DNA of 64,000 nt. It comes from Actinocatenispora sera. Its GTDB lineage: Bacteria; Actinomycetota; Actinomycetes; Mycobacteriales; Micromonosporaceae. Shown piece after piece: positions 8,195 through 16,330 of this stretch. The stretch lies in NCBI RefSeq assembly GCF_018324685.1, contig NZ_AP023354.1, positions 992,001 to 1,056,000 of the forward strand, written 5' to 3'. Under the pieces are notes generated by a model. That model saw only the letters and a list, made by a program, of their open reading frames with translations. It did not search any database and was not told where the DNA came from. A program made the position numbers and the translations under genes. The first letter of the stretch is position 1. The number at the start of each line of letters is the position of its first letter.

Positions 8195-9259
8195 TCAGAC
8201 CCGGACCGAGAACGAGTACAGCCGGGTGATCTGCTCGTCGGACAGGTTGTCGTCCGAGACCATCAACAGCTCCCGCCGGCCGTCCCGCAGGTGGCGGCCG
8301 GTGAAGACCATCCCCTCGATGTTGTCCAGCAGCGGGTTCGGCTGCGGCTGCTTGGCCGTCGCACCGTCGCTCGGGCACTGCCCGATGTCGGCGAGCAGCC
8401 GCCGGCGCGCCTGCCGGACGGTCGTGTCGGCCAGGCTGCGCACCCCGGTGACGTCCTGCGCACCGGCCAGATCCGCCTCGTACAGCCGGATCGTGTTGCC
8501 GTAGCCCTGCTGCCAGCCGCGCTCCAGCACCAGCAGCCGGGTCGGCGAGATCGCCTGCACGTCGGAGATCTGCAGGCCGGCGTCGACGGTGAACGCGTAC
8601 TGCGCGGCGACCTCGAACCGGCCGTGCCGCCGGTCCCAGCGAAGGAACCGGTTGAGCCCGTTGCCGTCGGCGTCGGTGCCGTCACCGGACAGCGGCGACT
8701 CCATCGACGCGATCAGCGACCGGTCGCCGGGCAGCAGGGTCAGCCCCTCGAAGGTGGCGTTCTCCTCGGCCTCGCCGGCCGGCGCGACCCGGAACCGGTC
8801 CGGCACCGGCAGGCTGGCCAGCACGTTGCCGTGCCGGTCGTACCGCCGGACGGACGGCTCGACCTCGGAGGTGATCAGCCGGGTGCCGTCCCGGTCCACG
8901 GCGATCGCCTCGGAGTCGATCGCGTTCCCGTGCTCGTCCGCCAGCGGCTGGTACCCGACGGGCCGGGTGGCGAGCCCGCTGGTCGGCCGGGTCAGCGTCC
9001 AGAGCGCGGACGTGTCGCTGACGGCCAGCAGGTGCGAGCCGTCGTACTGGAGGCCGGACAGCTCGCCGACCTGCGCATCGCCGAACTTCCGCTTGTCCAG
9101 CGCGTCGGAGAAGCCGCGCAACGACACGAAGGGCGAGCAGGCACCGGCGTCGTGGCGGCCGGGCCCGGGGTGGGCGGCCGCCGGCACGGCGGCGGCGACG
9201 GTACCGAGTGCGGTGACGGAGGCAGCGAGGAGTGCTCGAATTCGCATGGCTCGGATCAT
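8195..9259 (-). CDS. Secreted esterase-like/phytase-like beta-propeller protein
   Basis: The 354-residue protein opens with a Sec signal peptide (MIRAMRIRALLAASVTAL, cleavage after VPAAAHP). The mature part has the features of the esterase-like phytase family (PF13449): GDAQVGELSGLQYDGSHLLAVSD, DSEAIAVDRDGTRLITSE, NATFEGLTLLPG, SPTRLLVLERGW and NIEGMVFTG. These are beta-propeller blades with acidic metal ligands. The preferred start 9259 follows GGAGGTTT eight bases upstream; an in-frame ATG four codons later is weaker. Probably an extracellular phosphoesterase or lipoprotein-like sensor; the substrate is unknown. It is transcribed alone, divergent from the PHP hydrolase gene. Confidence 0.75.
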   Translation of the reverse strand: MIRAMRIRALLAASVTALGTVAAAVPAAAHPGPGRHDAGACSPFVSLRGFSDALDKRKFGDAQVGELSGLQYDGSHLLAVSDTSALWTLTRPTSGLATRPVGYQPLADEHGNAIDSEAIAVDRDGTRLITSEVEPSVRRYDRHGNVLASLPVPDRFRVAPAGEAEENATFEGLTLLPGDRSLIASMESPLSGDGTDADGNGLNRFLRWDRRHGRFEVAAQYAFTVDAGLQISDVQAISPTRLLVLERGWQQGYGNTIRLYEADLAGAQDVTGVRSLADTTVRQARRRLLADIGQCPSDGATAKQPQPNPLLDNIEGMVFTGRHLRDGRRELLMVSDDNLSDEQITRLYSFSVRV

Positions 9260-9462
9260 GCCGGAAACCTCCGTCCCGCGGTCGACCGGCGGACGAACGC
9301 CACAGTCCCGGCAGGTGAGCACGATGCGCCGCGCCCGCGACGGCGGGCTGCGCCGGATCCGGGATGACGGACTGCCACGGGAATGGCCGGGCGCGCCTCG
9401 CCGGGACGGCGGCCGGACGGCGGGGTTGCGGCGGGGGCGGGCGGGCACGGCAGACTGGCGCG

Positions 9463-10815
9463 GTGCAGAAACGCGTGTACACCGGGCATCTCGACCCCGG
9501 CGCCGCCGACTACGTGTACCTGCCGGTCGACGTCCCGGCCGGCACCACCCGCCTCGCCGTCCGGTACTCGTACGACCGGCCGCCGCTGGCCGCGGGCACC
9601 GTCGGCAACGCCTGCGACGCCGGCATCTTCGACCAGCGCGGCCTGGATACGGGGTTCCGGGGCTGGTCCGGCGGGGCGCGCGACCGGTTCGAGCTGTCGG
9701 CGGCCGACGCCACGCCCGGCTACCTGCCCGGGCCGGTCGAGCCGGGCCGCTGGCACGTGGTGCTCGGTCCGTACACGGTGGCGCCGGGCGGGCTCGACTA
9801 CACGGTCGAGGTGACGTTCGACGATGCGCCGGTGGTCGGTGAGCCGGCGGTGCACCACCCGCCGGCGAGCACCGGGCGCGGCCCCGGCTGGTACCGCGGC
9901 GACTGCCACCTGCACACCGTCTACTCCGACGGCGGGCGCACCCCGGCGCAGGTCGCGGCCGCCGCGCGGGCCCGCGGGCTGGACTTCATCAACTCCAGCG
10001 AGCACAACACGCCCGCCTCGCACCGGATCTGGGGCGAGCATGCCGGCGACGACCTGCTGATCCTCACCGGCGAGGAGATCACCACCCGCAACGGCCACTG
10101 CCTGGCCATCGGCCTGCCGCCCGGCTCCTGGATCGACTGGCGGTACCGGGCCGCCGACGGCGTGTTCGCCGACCACGCGGCGCGGGTGCGCGAGCTCGGC
10201 GGCCTCGTCGTGCCGGCCCACCCGTACGGGCAGTGCGTGGCGTGCTCGTGGAAGTTCGGCTACGAGCAGGCCGACGCGGTCGAGGTGTGGAACGGCCCGT
10301 GGTCGATCGGCAACGAGGCGGCGCTCGCCACCTGGGACGGCACCCTGGTCGCCGGCCGGTTCCTCCCGGCGATGGGCAACAGCGACGCGCACCGGGACGG
10401 CGACGTGGTCGGCCTGCCGCAGACGGTCGTACACGCCGAGGCGCTGTCCGCCACCGGGATCAAGGCGGGCCTGGCCGCCGGCCGCTCGTACCTGGCGGAC
10501 GACGCCGCGGTGACCGTGTCGCTCGCGGCGACCGCGGACGGGCGTACCGCGGGGATCGGCGAACGGCTCGCGGTCGCGCCGGATGCGCCGGTGACGGTCC
10601 GGCTGGCGGTGACCGGAGTGCCGGCCGGCACCGTACGGCTGGTCACCGACCGCGGCCTGGTGCATGCGGCGCCGCTGCCCGGCCCGGTCGAGTGGCGCAC
10701 CACCGCGCGTTACACCAGCTACGTCCGCGCCGAGGTGCGGCACGCCGATGCCGACGCCGCCCTGCCGTACGGTTCGATGGCGGCGCTGACCAACCCGATC
10801 TTCCTGGACGGTTAG
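9463..10815 (+). CDS. CehA/McbA-like PHP-domain metallohydrolase
   Basis: The 450-residue product has an N-terminal beta-sandwich (about 1-130, YTGHLDPGAADYVYLPVDVP), then a PHP domain. That domain starts at WYRGDCHLHTVYSDG and continues LDFINSSEHNT, LTGEEITTRNGHCLAIG, GGLVVPAHPYG, VEVWNG and MGNSDAHRDGD, which supply the His/Asp metal ligands. A beta domain closes the protein. Relatives hydrolyse carbamate or phosphoester bonds. GTG 9463 gives the expected N-terminus. A CAGACT box six bases before the GTG hints at leaderless transcription, weaker than the other cases in the window. No signal peptide is seen. Confidence 0.82.
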   Translation: MQKRVYTGHLDPGAADYVYLPVDVPAGTTRLAVRYSYDRPPLAAGTVGNACDAGIFDQRGLDTGFRGWSGGARDRFELSAADATPGYLPGPVEPGRWHVVLGPYTVAPGGLDYTVEVTFDDAPVVGEPAVHHPPASTGRGPGWYRGDCHLHTVYSDGGRTPAQVAAAARARGLDFINSSEHNTPASHRIWGEHAGDDLLILTGEEITTRNGHCLAIGLPPGSWIDWRYRAADGVFADHAARVRELGGLVVPAHPYGQCVACSWKFGYEQADAVEVWNGPWSIGNEAALATWDGTLVAGRFLPAMGNSDAHRDGDVVGLPQTVVHAEALSATGIKAGLAAGRSYLADDAAVTVSLAATADGRTAGIGERLAVAPDAPVTVRLAVTGVPAGTVRLVTDRGLVHAAPLPGPVEWRTTARYTSYVRAEVRHADADAALPYGSMAALTNPIFLDG

Positions 10816-10897
10816 GCCCGGCACTCTGGGCAAACCACGCACATGCCGCGTACCGGCGGGAGAAACTGCGGGGAACAGCCGCACTCCGGGGGGCGCC

Positions 10898-12070
10898 ATG
10901 GACGAACGCGACGGTACGAACGACAGCACGCCCGACGGCGAGCCGGCGCCGACCGCCGGCGCCGAGCCCACCGGGGAAGGCGCAGCCACGCCGGCCGCCG
11001 GCAGGGCGACCACCCACCGGGACCGGGCGGCGGTACGGGACTGGAAGGACGCGGTCACGCCGCGCTCGGCGCTGCTGTGCGTCGGGGTGTTCCTGCTCAT
11101 GCTGGCGTTCGCGCTGTCCTACATGGGCGCGCTGCACCACCCGAAGCCGCACCACATCGACCTGGCCGTGGCGGCACCGAGCCGGTCGGCGGGACCGCTG
11201 CTGGCGCAGCTCAACGGGTTGCCGGGGGAGCCGGTCGAGGCCCGTGCCGTGTCCGACGCGGCGACCGCGCGGCGCCAGGTGACGACCCGGGACGCGGACG
11301 GGGCGCTGGTGGTCACGCCGGCGGCGAGCGGCGGCGGTACCGCCCGGTTGATCGTGGCGAGCGCCGCCGGACCGTCGATGTCGCAGGCGCTGGAGCGGGT
11401 GATGACGGCGGTCGCGCCGCGCGCCGGGCTGCGGCTGTCGGTGACCGACGTCAAGCCGTTGCCGGCCGACGACTTCGAGGAGCTGAGCTCGTTCTACCTG
11501 GTCGTGGCGTGGAGCGTGGGCGGCTACCTGGTCGCCTCGATGCTCGGCGTCTCCGCCGGTACCCGGCCGGCGAACCTGCGCCGGGCGTTCATCCGGCTGC
11601 TCGCGATGGCGGTGTACTCGATCGCCGCCGGGGTCGGCGGCGCGATCGTCGTCGGCCCGGTACTGCACGCGCTGCCGGCCACCGTCGGACAGCTGTGGTG
11701 GATCGGGGCGTTGCTGGTGTTCTCCGCGGCGGCGTTCACGATGGCGATGCAGGTCCTGGCCGGGGTGATCGGCATCGGCATCGCGATCGCGGTGTTCGTG
11801 GTGCTCGGCAACCCGAGCTCCGGCGGGGTGTTCCCGTGGCCGATGCTGCCGGCGTTCTGGCGCGCGATCGGGCCGTGGATCGGCACCGGCGCCGCCACCC
11901 AGACGGTGCGCAACGTCTCCTACTTCGACTCCCACCACATCACCGCACACCTGCTCGTGATCTGCGGGTACCTGGTGTTCGGGGTACTGGTGGCGCTGCT
12001 GGTACCGGGGTTGAAGGCGCGGCGACCCCGGCGTGTGGGATCGCCCGCACATCTCGCGGCCGAGGCGTGA
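10898..12070 (+). CDS. ABC-2-like / YhgE-type integral membrane protein
   Basis: The 390-residue protein starts with about 45 polar, disordered residues (MDERDGTNDS...). A transmembrane helix follows (LLCVGVFLLMLAFALSYMGA), then a 130-residue extracytoplasmic domain (HHIDLAVAAPSRSAGPLLAQL, ADGALVVTPA), then five membrane helices. This TM-loop-5TM plan is that of ABC-2-type permeases and the YhgE/Pip group, here without an adjacent ATPase gene. The motif AVAAPSRSAGP resembles the LVNED segment position of YhgE-like proteins. Function is unknown. ATG 10898 has a G-rich upstream tract. Confidence 0.65.
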   Translation: MDERDGTNDSTPDGEPAPTAGAEPTGEGAATPAAGRATTHRDRAAVRDWKDAVTPRSALLCVGVFLLMLAFALSYMGALHHPKPHHIDLAVAAPSRSAGPLLAQLNGLPGEPVEARAVSDAATARRQVTTRDADGALVVTPAASGGGTARLIVASAAGPSMSQALERVMTAVAPRAGLRLSVTDVKPLPADDFEELSSFYLVVAWSVGGYLVASMLGVSAGTRPANLRRAFIRLLAMAVYSIAAGVGGAIVVGPVLHALPATVGQLWWIGALLVFSAAAFTMAMQVLAGVIGIGIAIAVFVVLGNPSSGGVFPWPMLPAFWRAIGPWIGTGAATQTVRNVSYFDSHHITAHLLVICGYLVFGVLVALLVPGLKARRPRRVGSPAHLAAEA

Positions 12071-12088
12071 ACCGATCTTCGCGCCGGG

Positions 12089-12094
12089 TAGGGT
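12089..12094 (+). promoter_or_regulatory. -10 box TAGGGT of a leaderless promoter
   Basis: TAGGGT is followed by seven bases and then the GTG start of the DedA gene at 12102, the spacing expected when transcription starts at the start codon. No ribosome site precedes the GTG. Confidence 0.6.
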
Positions 12095-12101
12095 CGCCCG
12101 A

Positions 12102-12836
12102 GTGGGGCACCTCGAGTTGACCAGGGCGGCGAGCGAGCCGCTGGCGGTCAACCTCCTCGATCCGAAGTCGCTGATCGACACGTTCGGGCTGGTCGGCGTC
12201 TATGCGGTGATCTTCGCCGAGACCGGTCTGTTCTTCGGGTTCTTCCTGCCCGGCGACACGATGCTGTTCATCGCCGGCATCGCCAGCTCCGCCGTCGCCG
12301 AGCACCTGCTCGGCACCCAGCTGTCCCTCCCGGCGTTGCTGATCGGGGTGCCGGTCGCGGCGATCGCCGGTGCCCAGCTCGGCCACTTCCTCGGCGCCCG
12401 GTTCGGCCGCGCCATGTTCGACCGGCCCGCCTCCCGCCTGTTCAAGGCGCAGTACGTGGACCGGGCCGAGTACTACTTCAACAAGTTCGGGCCGGCCAAG
12501 GCCGTCGTGCTGGCCCGGTTCATCCCGGTGGTCCGCGCGTTCCTGAACCCGGTCGCCGGCATCCTGGAGATGCCGTGGCAGAAGTTCCTGCTGTGGAACG
12601 TGGTCGGCGGCGTGATCTGGACCGACGGCATCATCCTGCTCGGCAACCGCACCGCCGGCGTGATCCCGCCGAGCATCATCGACAAGTACCTGCTGCCGAT
12701 CATCGCGGCGATCGTGCTGATCGCGCTGCTGCCGATGCTGCGTGAGCTGGGCAAGCGGCTGCTGGCGCGGCGCCGCGGCGGCGCCGCGCAGACCCGGGAC
12801 GACGACACCGAATCGCAGCCCGCGACCCGCCGGTGA
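12102..12836 (+). CDS. DedA/SNARE-associated family membrane protein
   Basis: The 244-residue protein has the DedA signature: GVYAVIFAETGLFFGFFLPG, the acidic/Gly exit LPGDTMLF, an amphipathic GAQLGHFLGARFGR segment, and the conserved YFNKFGPAKAVVLARFIPVV with R-x-x-PxxR-type residues, then NPVAGILEMPWQKFLLWNVV. Bacterial DedA proteins are undecaprenyl-phosphate or phosphatidylethanolamine flippase-type transporters needed for envelope homeostasis. The GTG start is fixed by a TAGGGT -10 box seven bases upstream. A basic, hydrophilic tail ends the protein. A DedA gene near fba is a common actinobacterial arrangement (Rv0364 beside Rv0363c), here separated by about 8 kb. Confidence 0.9.
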   Translation: MGHLELTRAASEPLAVNLLDPKSLIDTFGLVGVYAVIFAETGLFFGFFLPGDTMLFIAGIASSAVAEHLLGTQLSLPALLIGVPVAAIAGAQLGHFLGARFGRAMFDRPASRLFKAQYVDRAEYYFNKFGPAKAVVLARFIPVVRAFLNPVAGILEMPWQKFLLWNVVGGVIWTDGIILLGNRTAGVIPPSIIDKYLLPIIAAIVLIALLPMLRELGKRLLARRRGGAAQTRDDDTESQPATRR

Positions 12837-12977
12837 CGGTACGCGAACGGGGCCACGGCCGCGCGGCGGTCGGCGCCGGATCCGGCCGGGTACGCTGAGC
12901 CGGACCGGAGCTCGCGGCCCGAGACGGTGTGTCGGGAAACGAGCCGCAGACTCACCCTCGGTACGCCGGAGAAGCCG

Positions 12978-14078
12978 ATGGAACCCACTGGACGCGACGT
13001 CGGTCCGTTCCGTGGTGTCACCACCGTCCGGGTGCACGGTGGGTTCGAGATCTGCCGCGGCCAGGACGAGCAGGGCCGGGCGGTCACGATCCTGACCATG
13101 GGCCCGTCCGCGGTGCACGACGACTCGCTGCGCGGCGCGCTGACCGAGGCGTACCAGTGGGCCCGGTCGCACGCCCCGGCCGGTGAGGAGTTCGCCGGAG
13201 TCGAGCTGTCCGGCGAGCAGCCGTGGGTGGCGAGCCTCGACGCGGCCGGCACCATCGGCGTGCGCAGCGTGTTCGACCGGCTGGTCAGTACCGTGCGGCC
13301 GCCGGCGCCGGGCCGGCACACCGGCAACATCCCCACCCGTACCGACACCGGCTCGATCCCGCGCGCCACCGACACCGGCGCGGTCCCCCGGGTCGGGCCG
13401 GACGGACGCCCCGTCCACGCGGACACCGGATCGATCCCCCGGGTCGGGCCGGACGGACGCCCCGTCCACGCCGACACCGGCGCCATCCCCCGGGTCGGGC
13501 CCGACGGGCGCCCAGCACACGCCGACACCGGATCGATCCCGCGGACCACGGCCGACACCGGATCGATCCCGCGGGCCGGCCGGGCGATGCCGCCGGCCCC
13601 CGGGCCGCCTCCGGGAGCCGCGCCGCCCGGATACCGGGCACCGGCCGGGCCCGCCGGCAGCCGGCACACCGGGCAGCTGCCGCGGGTGGTGGAGTCGCCG
13701 ACGAATCCGCTCCCGCCGGTCTCCGGCCCGGCTCGGCACACCGGCCAGTTCCCCCGGGTCGCGCACACCGGCCAGCAGCCGCGGGTCGATCACACCGGTC
13801 GGCCGGTCGAGCCGACGGCGCGCACCGGCCCGCTGCCCACGCACCAGACCGGGCAGCTGCGCCCACCGGCGCGGCCCGGCCGGGACCTGCCGGCGATGCC
13901 CGCCTACCAGGGGCGGCCGTACACGGCGGCGCCGCGACCGATCGCCGCGCCGTACACCGCCCGCCGGGTCCCGGTGGGCGGCGGCCGCGCGCTGCCGATC
14001 CTGCTGATCATCATGGCGCTCGGCGCGATCGGCGTACTGGCCCTCCTGGTCGCCGCCTACCTCGCGATCCGATCCTGA
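12978..14078 (+). CDS. Repeat-rich single-pass membrane protein (DTGxIPR repeats)
   Basis: The 366-residue protein has three parts. Residues 1-110 form a compact domain (VTTVRVHGGFEICRGQDEQG, AVTILTMGPSAVHDD, LTEAYQWARSHAP). Residues 115-330 are low complexity, built from DTGSIPR-, HTGQLPR- and PDGRPVHA-type repeats. The last 25 residues are one transmembrane helix (LPILLIIMALGAIGVLALLV). The orientation is tail-anchored, so the repeats are probably cytoplasmic. ATG 12978 has GGAGA six bases upstream. The DTGxIPR/HTGQxPR motif recurs in actinomycete proteins of unknown role and could be a multivalent binding region. I assign no function. Confidence 0.7.
   Translation: MEPTGRDVGPFRGVTTVRVHGGFEICRGQDEQGRAVTILTMGPSAVHDDSLRGALTEAYQWARSHAPAGEEFAGVELSGEQPWVASLDAAGTIGVRSVFDRLVSTVRPPAPGRHTGNIPTRTDTGSIPRATDTGAVPRVGPDGRPVHADTGSIPRVGPDGRPVHADTGAIPRVGPDGRPAHADTGSIPRTTADTGSIPRAGRAMPPAPGPPPGAAPPGYRAPAGPAGSRHTGQLPRVVESPTNPLPPVSGPARHTGQFPRVAHTGQQPRVDHTGRPVEPTARTGPLPTHQTGQLRPPARPGRDLPAMPAYQGRPYTAAPRPIAAPYTARRVPVGGGRALPILLIIMALGAIGVLALLVAAYLAIRS
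13371..13523 (+). repeat. Three 51-bp direct repeats inside the DTGxIPR gene
   Basis: Near-identical 51-bp units start at 13371, 13422 and 13473 (each GACACCGG...), encoding the 17-residue unit DTGxIPRVGPDGRPVHA. A 30-bp short unit follows at 13524. High identity suggests recent expansion or homogenisation. Confidence 0.85.
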
Positions 14079-14148
14079 CCCGCGTCTGGCGAGGTCAGCG
14101 ACCGAGCCGGCGGCAACACGCCCGCGAACATCCCGCCGGACAGCAAGA

Positions 14149-14176
14149 CCCGGGCCGGCGCCCCCACCGGCCCGGG
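14149..14176. terminator. Bidirectional terminator hairpin
   Basis: A 10-bp perfect stem (CCCGGGCCGG / CCGGCCCGGG) with an 8-base loop lies between the convergent repeat-protein gene and the ArsR gene. Confidence 0.6.
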
Positions 14177-14189
14177 CACATCCAGCTGG

Positions 14190-14567
14190 TCAGGACGCGG
14201 TACGCGGGCGCGGGCTGCGACGCCGGCGCGGCGGCGCGATCAGGCTCGCCACGGTGCTCAGATTCGGCGACACGATCCGGTAGTAGGCCCAGACCCCGCG
14301 CTTCTCCCGCTCCAGCAGGCCTGCCTCGGTGAGCACTCGCAGATGGTGGCTGACCGTCGGCTGGCTCAGCCCGAGCGGACCGATCAGGTCGCAGACACAC
14401 GCCTCGCATCGCGGCGCCGCCTGGATCAGGCTGAGCAGCCGCAACCGGGCAGGGTCGGCGAGCGCCTTGAGCAGGCCGGCGAGGCGGTCTGCCTCGGCCG
14501 CCGCCAGCGGTTCGCCGGTGAGCGGCGAGCGAGCGGTCGGTACGGTCTCGGTGAGCACAGCGGTCAC
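14190..14567 (-). CDS. ArsR/SmtB-family metal(loid)-responsive repressor
   Basis: The 125-residue winged-helix protein has ALADPARLRLLSLIQ, then RCEACVCDLIGPLGLSQPTV, SHHLRVLTEAGLL and GVWAYYRI. The CVC in the CxxCVCDL segment corresponds to the As(III)-binding Cys pair of ArsR; the extra Cys two residues earlier could complete a trigonal site. The start GTG 14567 has GAGG five bases upstream. A perfect ATTCAA-N4-TTGAAT palindrome lies about 20 bases upstream. No arsenate reductase or efflux gene lies next to it, so it may act only on itself or on distant targets. Confidence 0.88.
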   Translation of the reverse strand: MTAVLTETVPTARSPLTGEPLAAAEADRLAGLLKALADPARLRLLSLIQAAPRCEACVCDLIGPLGLSQPTVSHHLRVLTEAGLLEREKRGVWAYYRIVSPNLSTVASLIAPPRRRRSPRPRTAS

Positions 14568-14587
14568 GTGCCCTCATCCCCCTGGAC

Positions 14588-14603
14588 ATTCAACATCTTG
14601 AAT
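14588..14603. promoter_or_regulatory. ArsR operator palindrome
   Basis: ATTCAA-CATC-TTGAAT is a perfect 16-bp inverted repeat, AT-rich in a very GC-rich setting, directly upstream of the ArsR gene. It matches the usual TCAA-N6-TTGA half-site plan of ArsR/SmtB operators. Confidence 0.75.
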
Positions 14604-14670
14604 ATTTGCCGGTACCTATAGCGTTAACGCCGCCGACTGCGGTAGGTAACGGCCAGCGGAGCGACATATC

Positions 14671-14676
14671 TAGGCT
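14671..14676 (+). promoter_or_regulatory. -10 box TAGGCT of a leaderless promoter
   Basis: TAGGCT lies six bases before the GTG at 14683. An in-frame GTG at 14677 touches the box and so cannot be in the transcript, which favours 14683 as the start. Confidence 0.6.
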
Positions 14677-14682
14677 GTGCGG

Positions 14683-15615
14683 GTGCCCGACGACTCCTTG
14701 CCGCTCAAGCCCACCCCCCTCGCCCCAGGTGACCAGGTCGTACTGATCTCGCCGGCCGGACCGGTGTCCCGCGAACAGGTCGAGCGCGGTGCCGCGCTCC
14801 TCCGCGAATGGAAACTGTCCGTCACTGTCGGCGCACACGCGTACGACCGGGACGGCCTGGTCGCCGGTACCGATCGCGACCGGCTCGCCGACCTGAACAC
14901 CGCCCTGGCGGACCCCGCGGTACGTGCCGTGCTGTGCACCCGCGGTGGCTATGGCAGCCAACGAATCGTCGCCGGGATCGATACGGCCGCGGTCGCCCGC
15001 GACCCGAAGATCGTGCTCGGCTTCTCCGACATCACCGCGCTGCACCTGGCGCTGTGGCGGGGCGCCCGGCTGGCCACCCTGCACGGCCCGGCGCTCGCGC
15101 TACGCACCGAGCCGGACCCGATGACCGTCGCCGCGCTGCACACCGCCCTGTTCGACCCCACGCCGGTACGCCTCGCGGCCGACCCGGCCGAGTCCACCGC
15201 CGCGGTGACCACCGCCGGGCGCGCCGCCGGGCGGCTGCTCGGCGGCAACCTGGCGATGCTCGCCGCGACCCTCGGCACCCCGGACGCGCCGGACCCGACG
15301 GGCGCCGTACTGCTGCTGGAGGACATCGCGGAGCCCGCCTACAAGGTGGACCGGATGCTGCTGCACCTGGAGCGGGCCGGCCTGCTCAACGGCCTCGCCG
15401 GCGTCGCGGTCGGCCAGTTCACCGACTGCCCCGGCACCGACCCCTCGGTACCCGAGGTGCTCGCCGACCGGCTGCACCGGCTCGGCGTACCGGTGCTGGG
15501 CGGGCTGCCGATCGGCCACGGCGCGGTGCGCGTGACCGTCCCGCTGGGCACCCGGGCGGTACTCGACGCCGACGCCGGCACCCTCACCGCGGATCCGGCG
15601 CTCCGGCGGCCGTAG
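14683..15615 (+). CDS. LD-carboxypeptidase (peptidase family S66)
   Basis: The 310-residue enzyme shows PLAPGDQVVLISPAGPVS at the N-terminus, LCTRGGYGSQRIV with the nucleophilic Ser, VLGFSDITALHLAL, TLHGPAL, LLGGNLAML, the Glu-bearing LLLEDIAEPAYKVDRML and the His-bearing GLPIGHG. These give the Ser-Glu-His triad of S66 LD-carboxypeptidases, which cleave the L-Lys/Dap-D-Ala bond of murein tetrapeptides in recycling or, in some relatives, hydrolyse microcin C-like peptides. No signal peptide, so cytoplasmic. The start GTG 14683 is set by the -10 box. It converges on pyrE. Confidence 0.93.
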   Translation: MPDDSLPLKPTPLAPGDQVVLISPAGPVSREQVERGAALLREWKLSVTVGAHAYDRDGLVAGTDRDRLADLNTALADPAVRAVLCTRGGYGSQRIVAGIDTAAVARDPKIVLGFSDITALHLALWRGARLATLHGPALALRTEPDPMTVAALHTALFDPTPVRLAADPAESTAAVTTAGRAAGRLLGGNLAMLAATLGTPDAPDPTGAVLLLEDIAEPAYKVDRMLLHLERAGLLNGLAGVAVGQFTDCPGTDPSVPEVLADRLHRLGVPVLGGLPIGHGAVRVTVPLGTRAVLDADAGTLTADPALRRP

Positions 15616-15661
15616 CCCGGCGGCAGCGGATCGGCACTCCCGTTGGCATGCCTCGGCCTCC

Positions 15662-15696
15662 CGCGGGGGAGTCCCCGCGCACGGGCAGGGCCGTGC
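15662..15696. terminator. Two consecutive hairpins between convergent genes
   Basis: CGCGGGG/CCCCGCG (15662-15679) and GCACGG/CCGTGC (15679-15696) form adjacent stems in the 84-bp gap between the S66 peptidase and pyrE. They are a plausible bidirectional terminator. Confidence 0.5.
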
Positions 15697-15699
15697 CGG

Positions 15700-16236
15700 T
15701 CAGGCCAGGTCGAGGTCGGCGAGGGAGTAGGCGGCGCGGTACTCGAGGCCGGCGGCGCGGACCGCGTCGCCGGCGCCGCGGTCGACGACCACGGCGACCC
15801 CGACCACGTCGGCCCCCTCGGCCCGCAACGCCTCGACCGCGTCCAGCACGCTGCCGCCGGTGGTGGAGGTGTCCTCGACCGCGAGCACCCGCCGGCCGGC
15901 GACGTCCGGACCCTCGATGCGTCGCTGCAGGCCGTGCGCCTTGCCCTGCTTGCGGACCACGAACGCGTCGACCCCGTGCCCGCGGCCGGCGGCCGCGTGC
16001 AGTACCGCGGTGGCGACCGGGTCGGCGCCGAGCGTCAGCCCACCGACGGCGTCGTACCCCCAGTCCGCGGTGAGATCGAGCAGCACCCGGCCGACCAGCG
16101 GCGCCGCGGCGTGGTGCAGCGTGATGCGGCGCAGGTCGACGTAGTAGTCGGCCTCCCGGCCGCTGGAGAGCACGACCCGGCCGTGCACCACGGCCAGATC
16201 CTTGATCAGCTGACGCAGGTTCTCCCGATCCGACAC
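15700..16236 (-). CDS. pyrE: Orotate phosphoribosyltransferase
   Basis: The 178-residue enzyme has VHGRVVLSSGREADYYVDLR, GGLTLGADPVATAV, AFVVRKQGKAHG and the PRPP-binding loop VLAVEDTSTTGGSVLDAVEAL. It makes OMP from orotate and PRPP in pyrimidine synthesis. An in-frame GTG exists at 16242, but it directly abuts the TAGGCT -10 box (16248-16243, minus strand), so the GTG six bases later at 16236 is the likely leaderless start. pyrE near clpB matches the M. tuberculosis order (Rv0382c, Rv0384c). It stands apart from other pyr genes. Confidence 0.95.
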   Translation of the reverse strand: MSDRENLRQLIKDLAVVHGRVVLSSGREADYYVDLRRITLHHAAAPLVGRVLLDLTADWGYDAVGGLTLGADPVATAVLHAAAGRGHGVDAFVVRKQGKAHGLQRRIEGPDVAGRRVLAVEDTSTTGGSVLDAVEALRAEGADVVGVAVVVDRGAGDAVRAAGLEYRAAYSLADLDLA

Positions 16237-16242
16237 GGCCAC

Positions 16243-16248
16243 AGCCTA
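16243..16248 (-). promoter_or_regulatory. -10 box TAGGCT of the pyrE promoter (leaderless)
   Basis: Read on the minus strand, TAGGCT is followed by GTGGCC and then the GTG start at 16236, the same geometry as at 14671. Confidence 0.55.
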
Positions 16249-16330
16249 GAGCCCCTGGCCACGCCTGCTGCCGGCGCCCGGCCGAGGCACGCCGACCGGC
16301 CGGCGCCGCACCGTCGAGAACCGGTACGGG

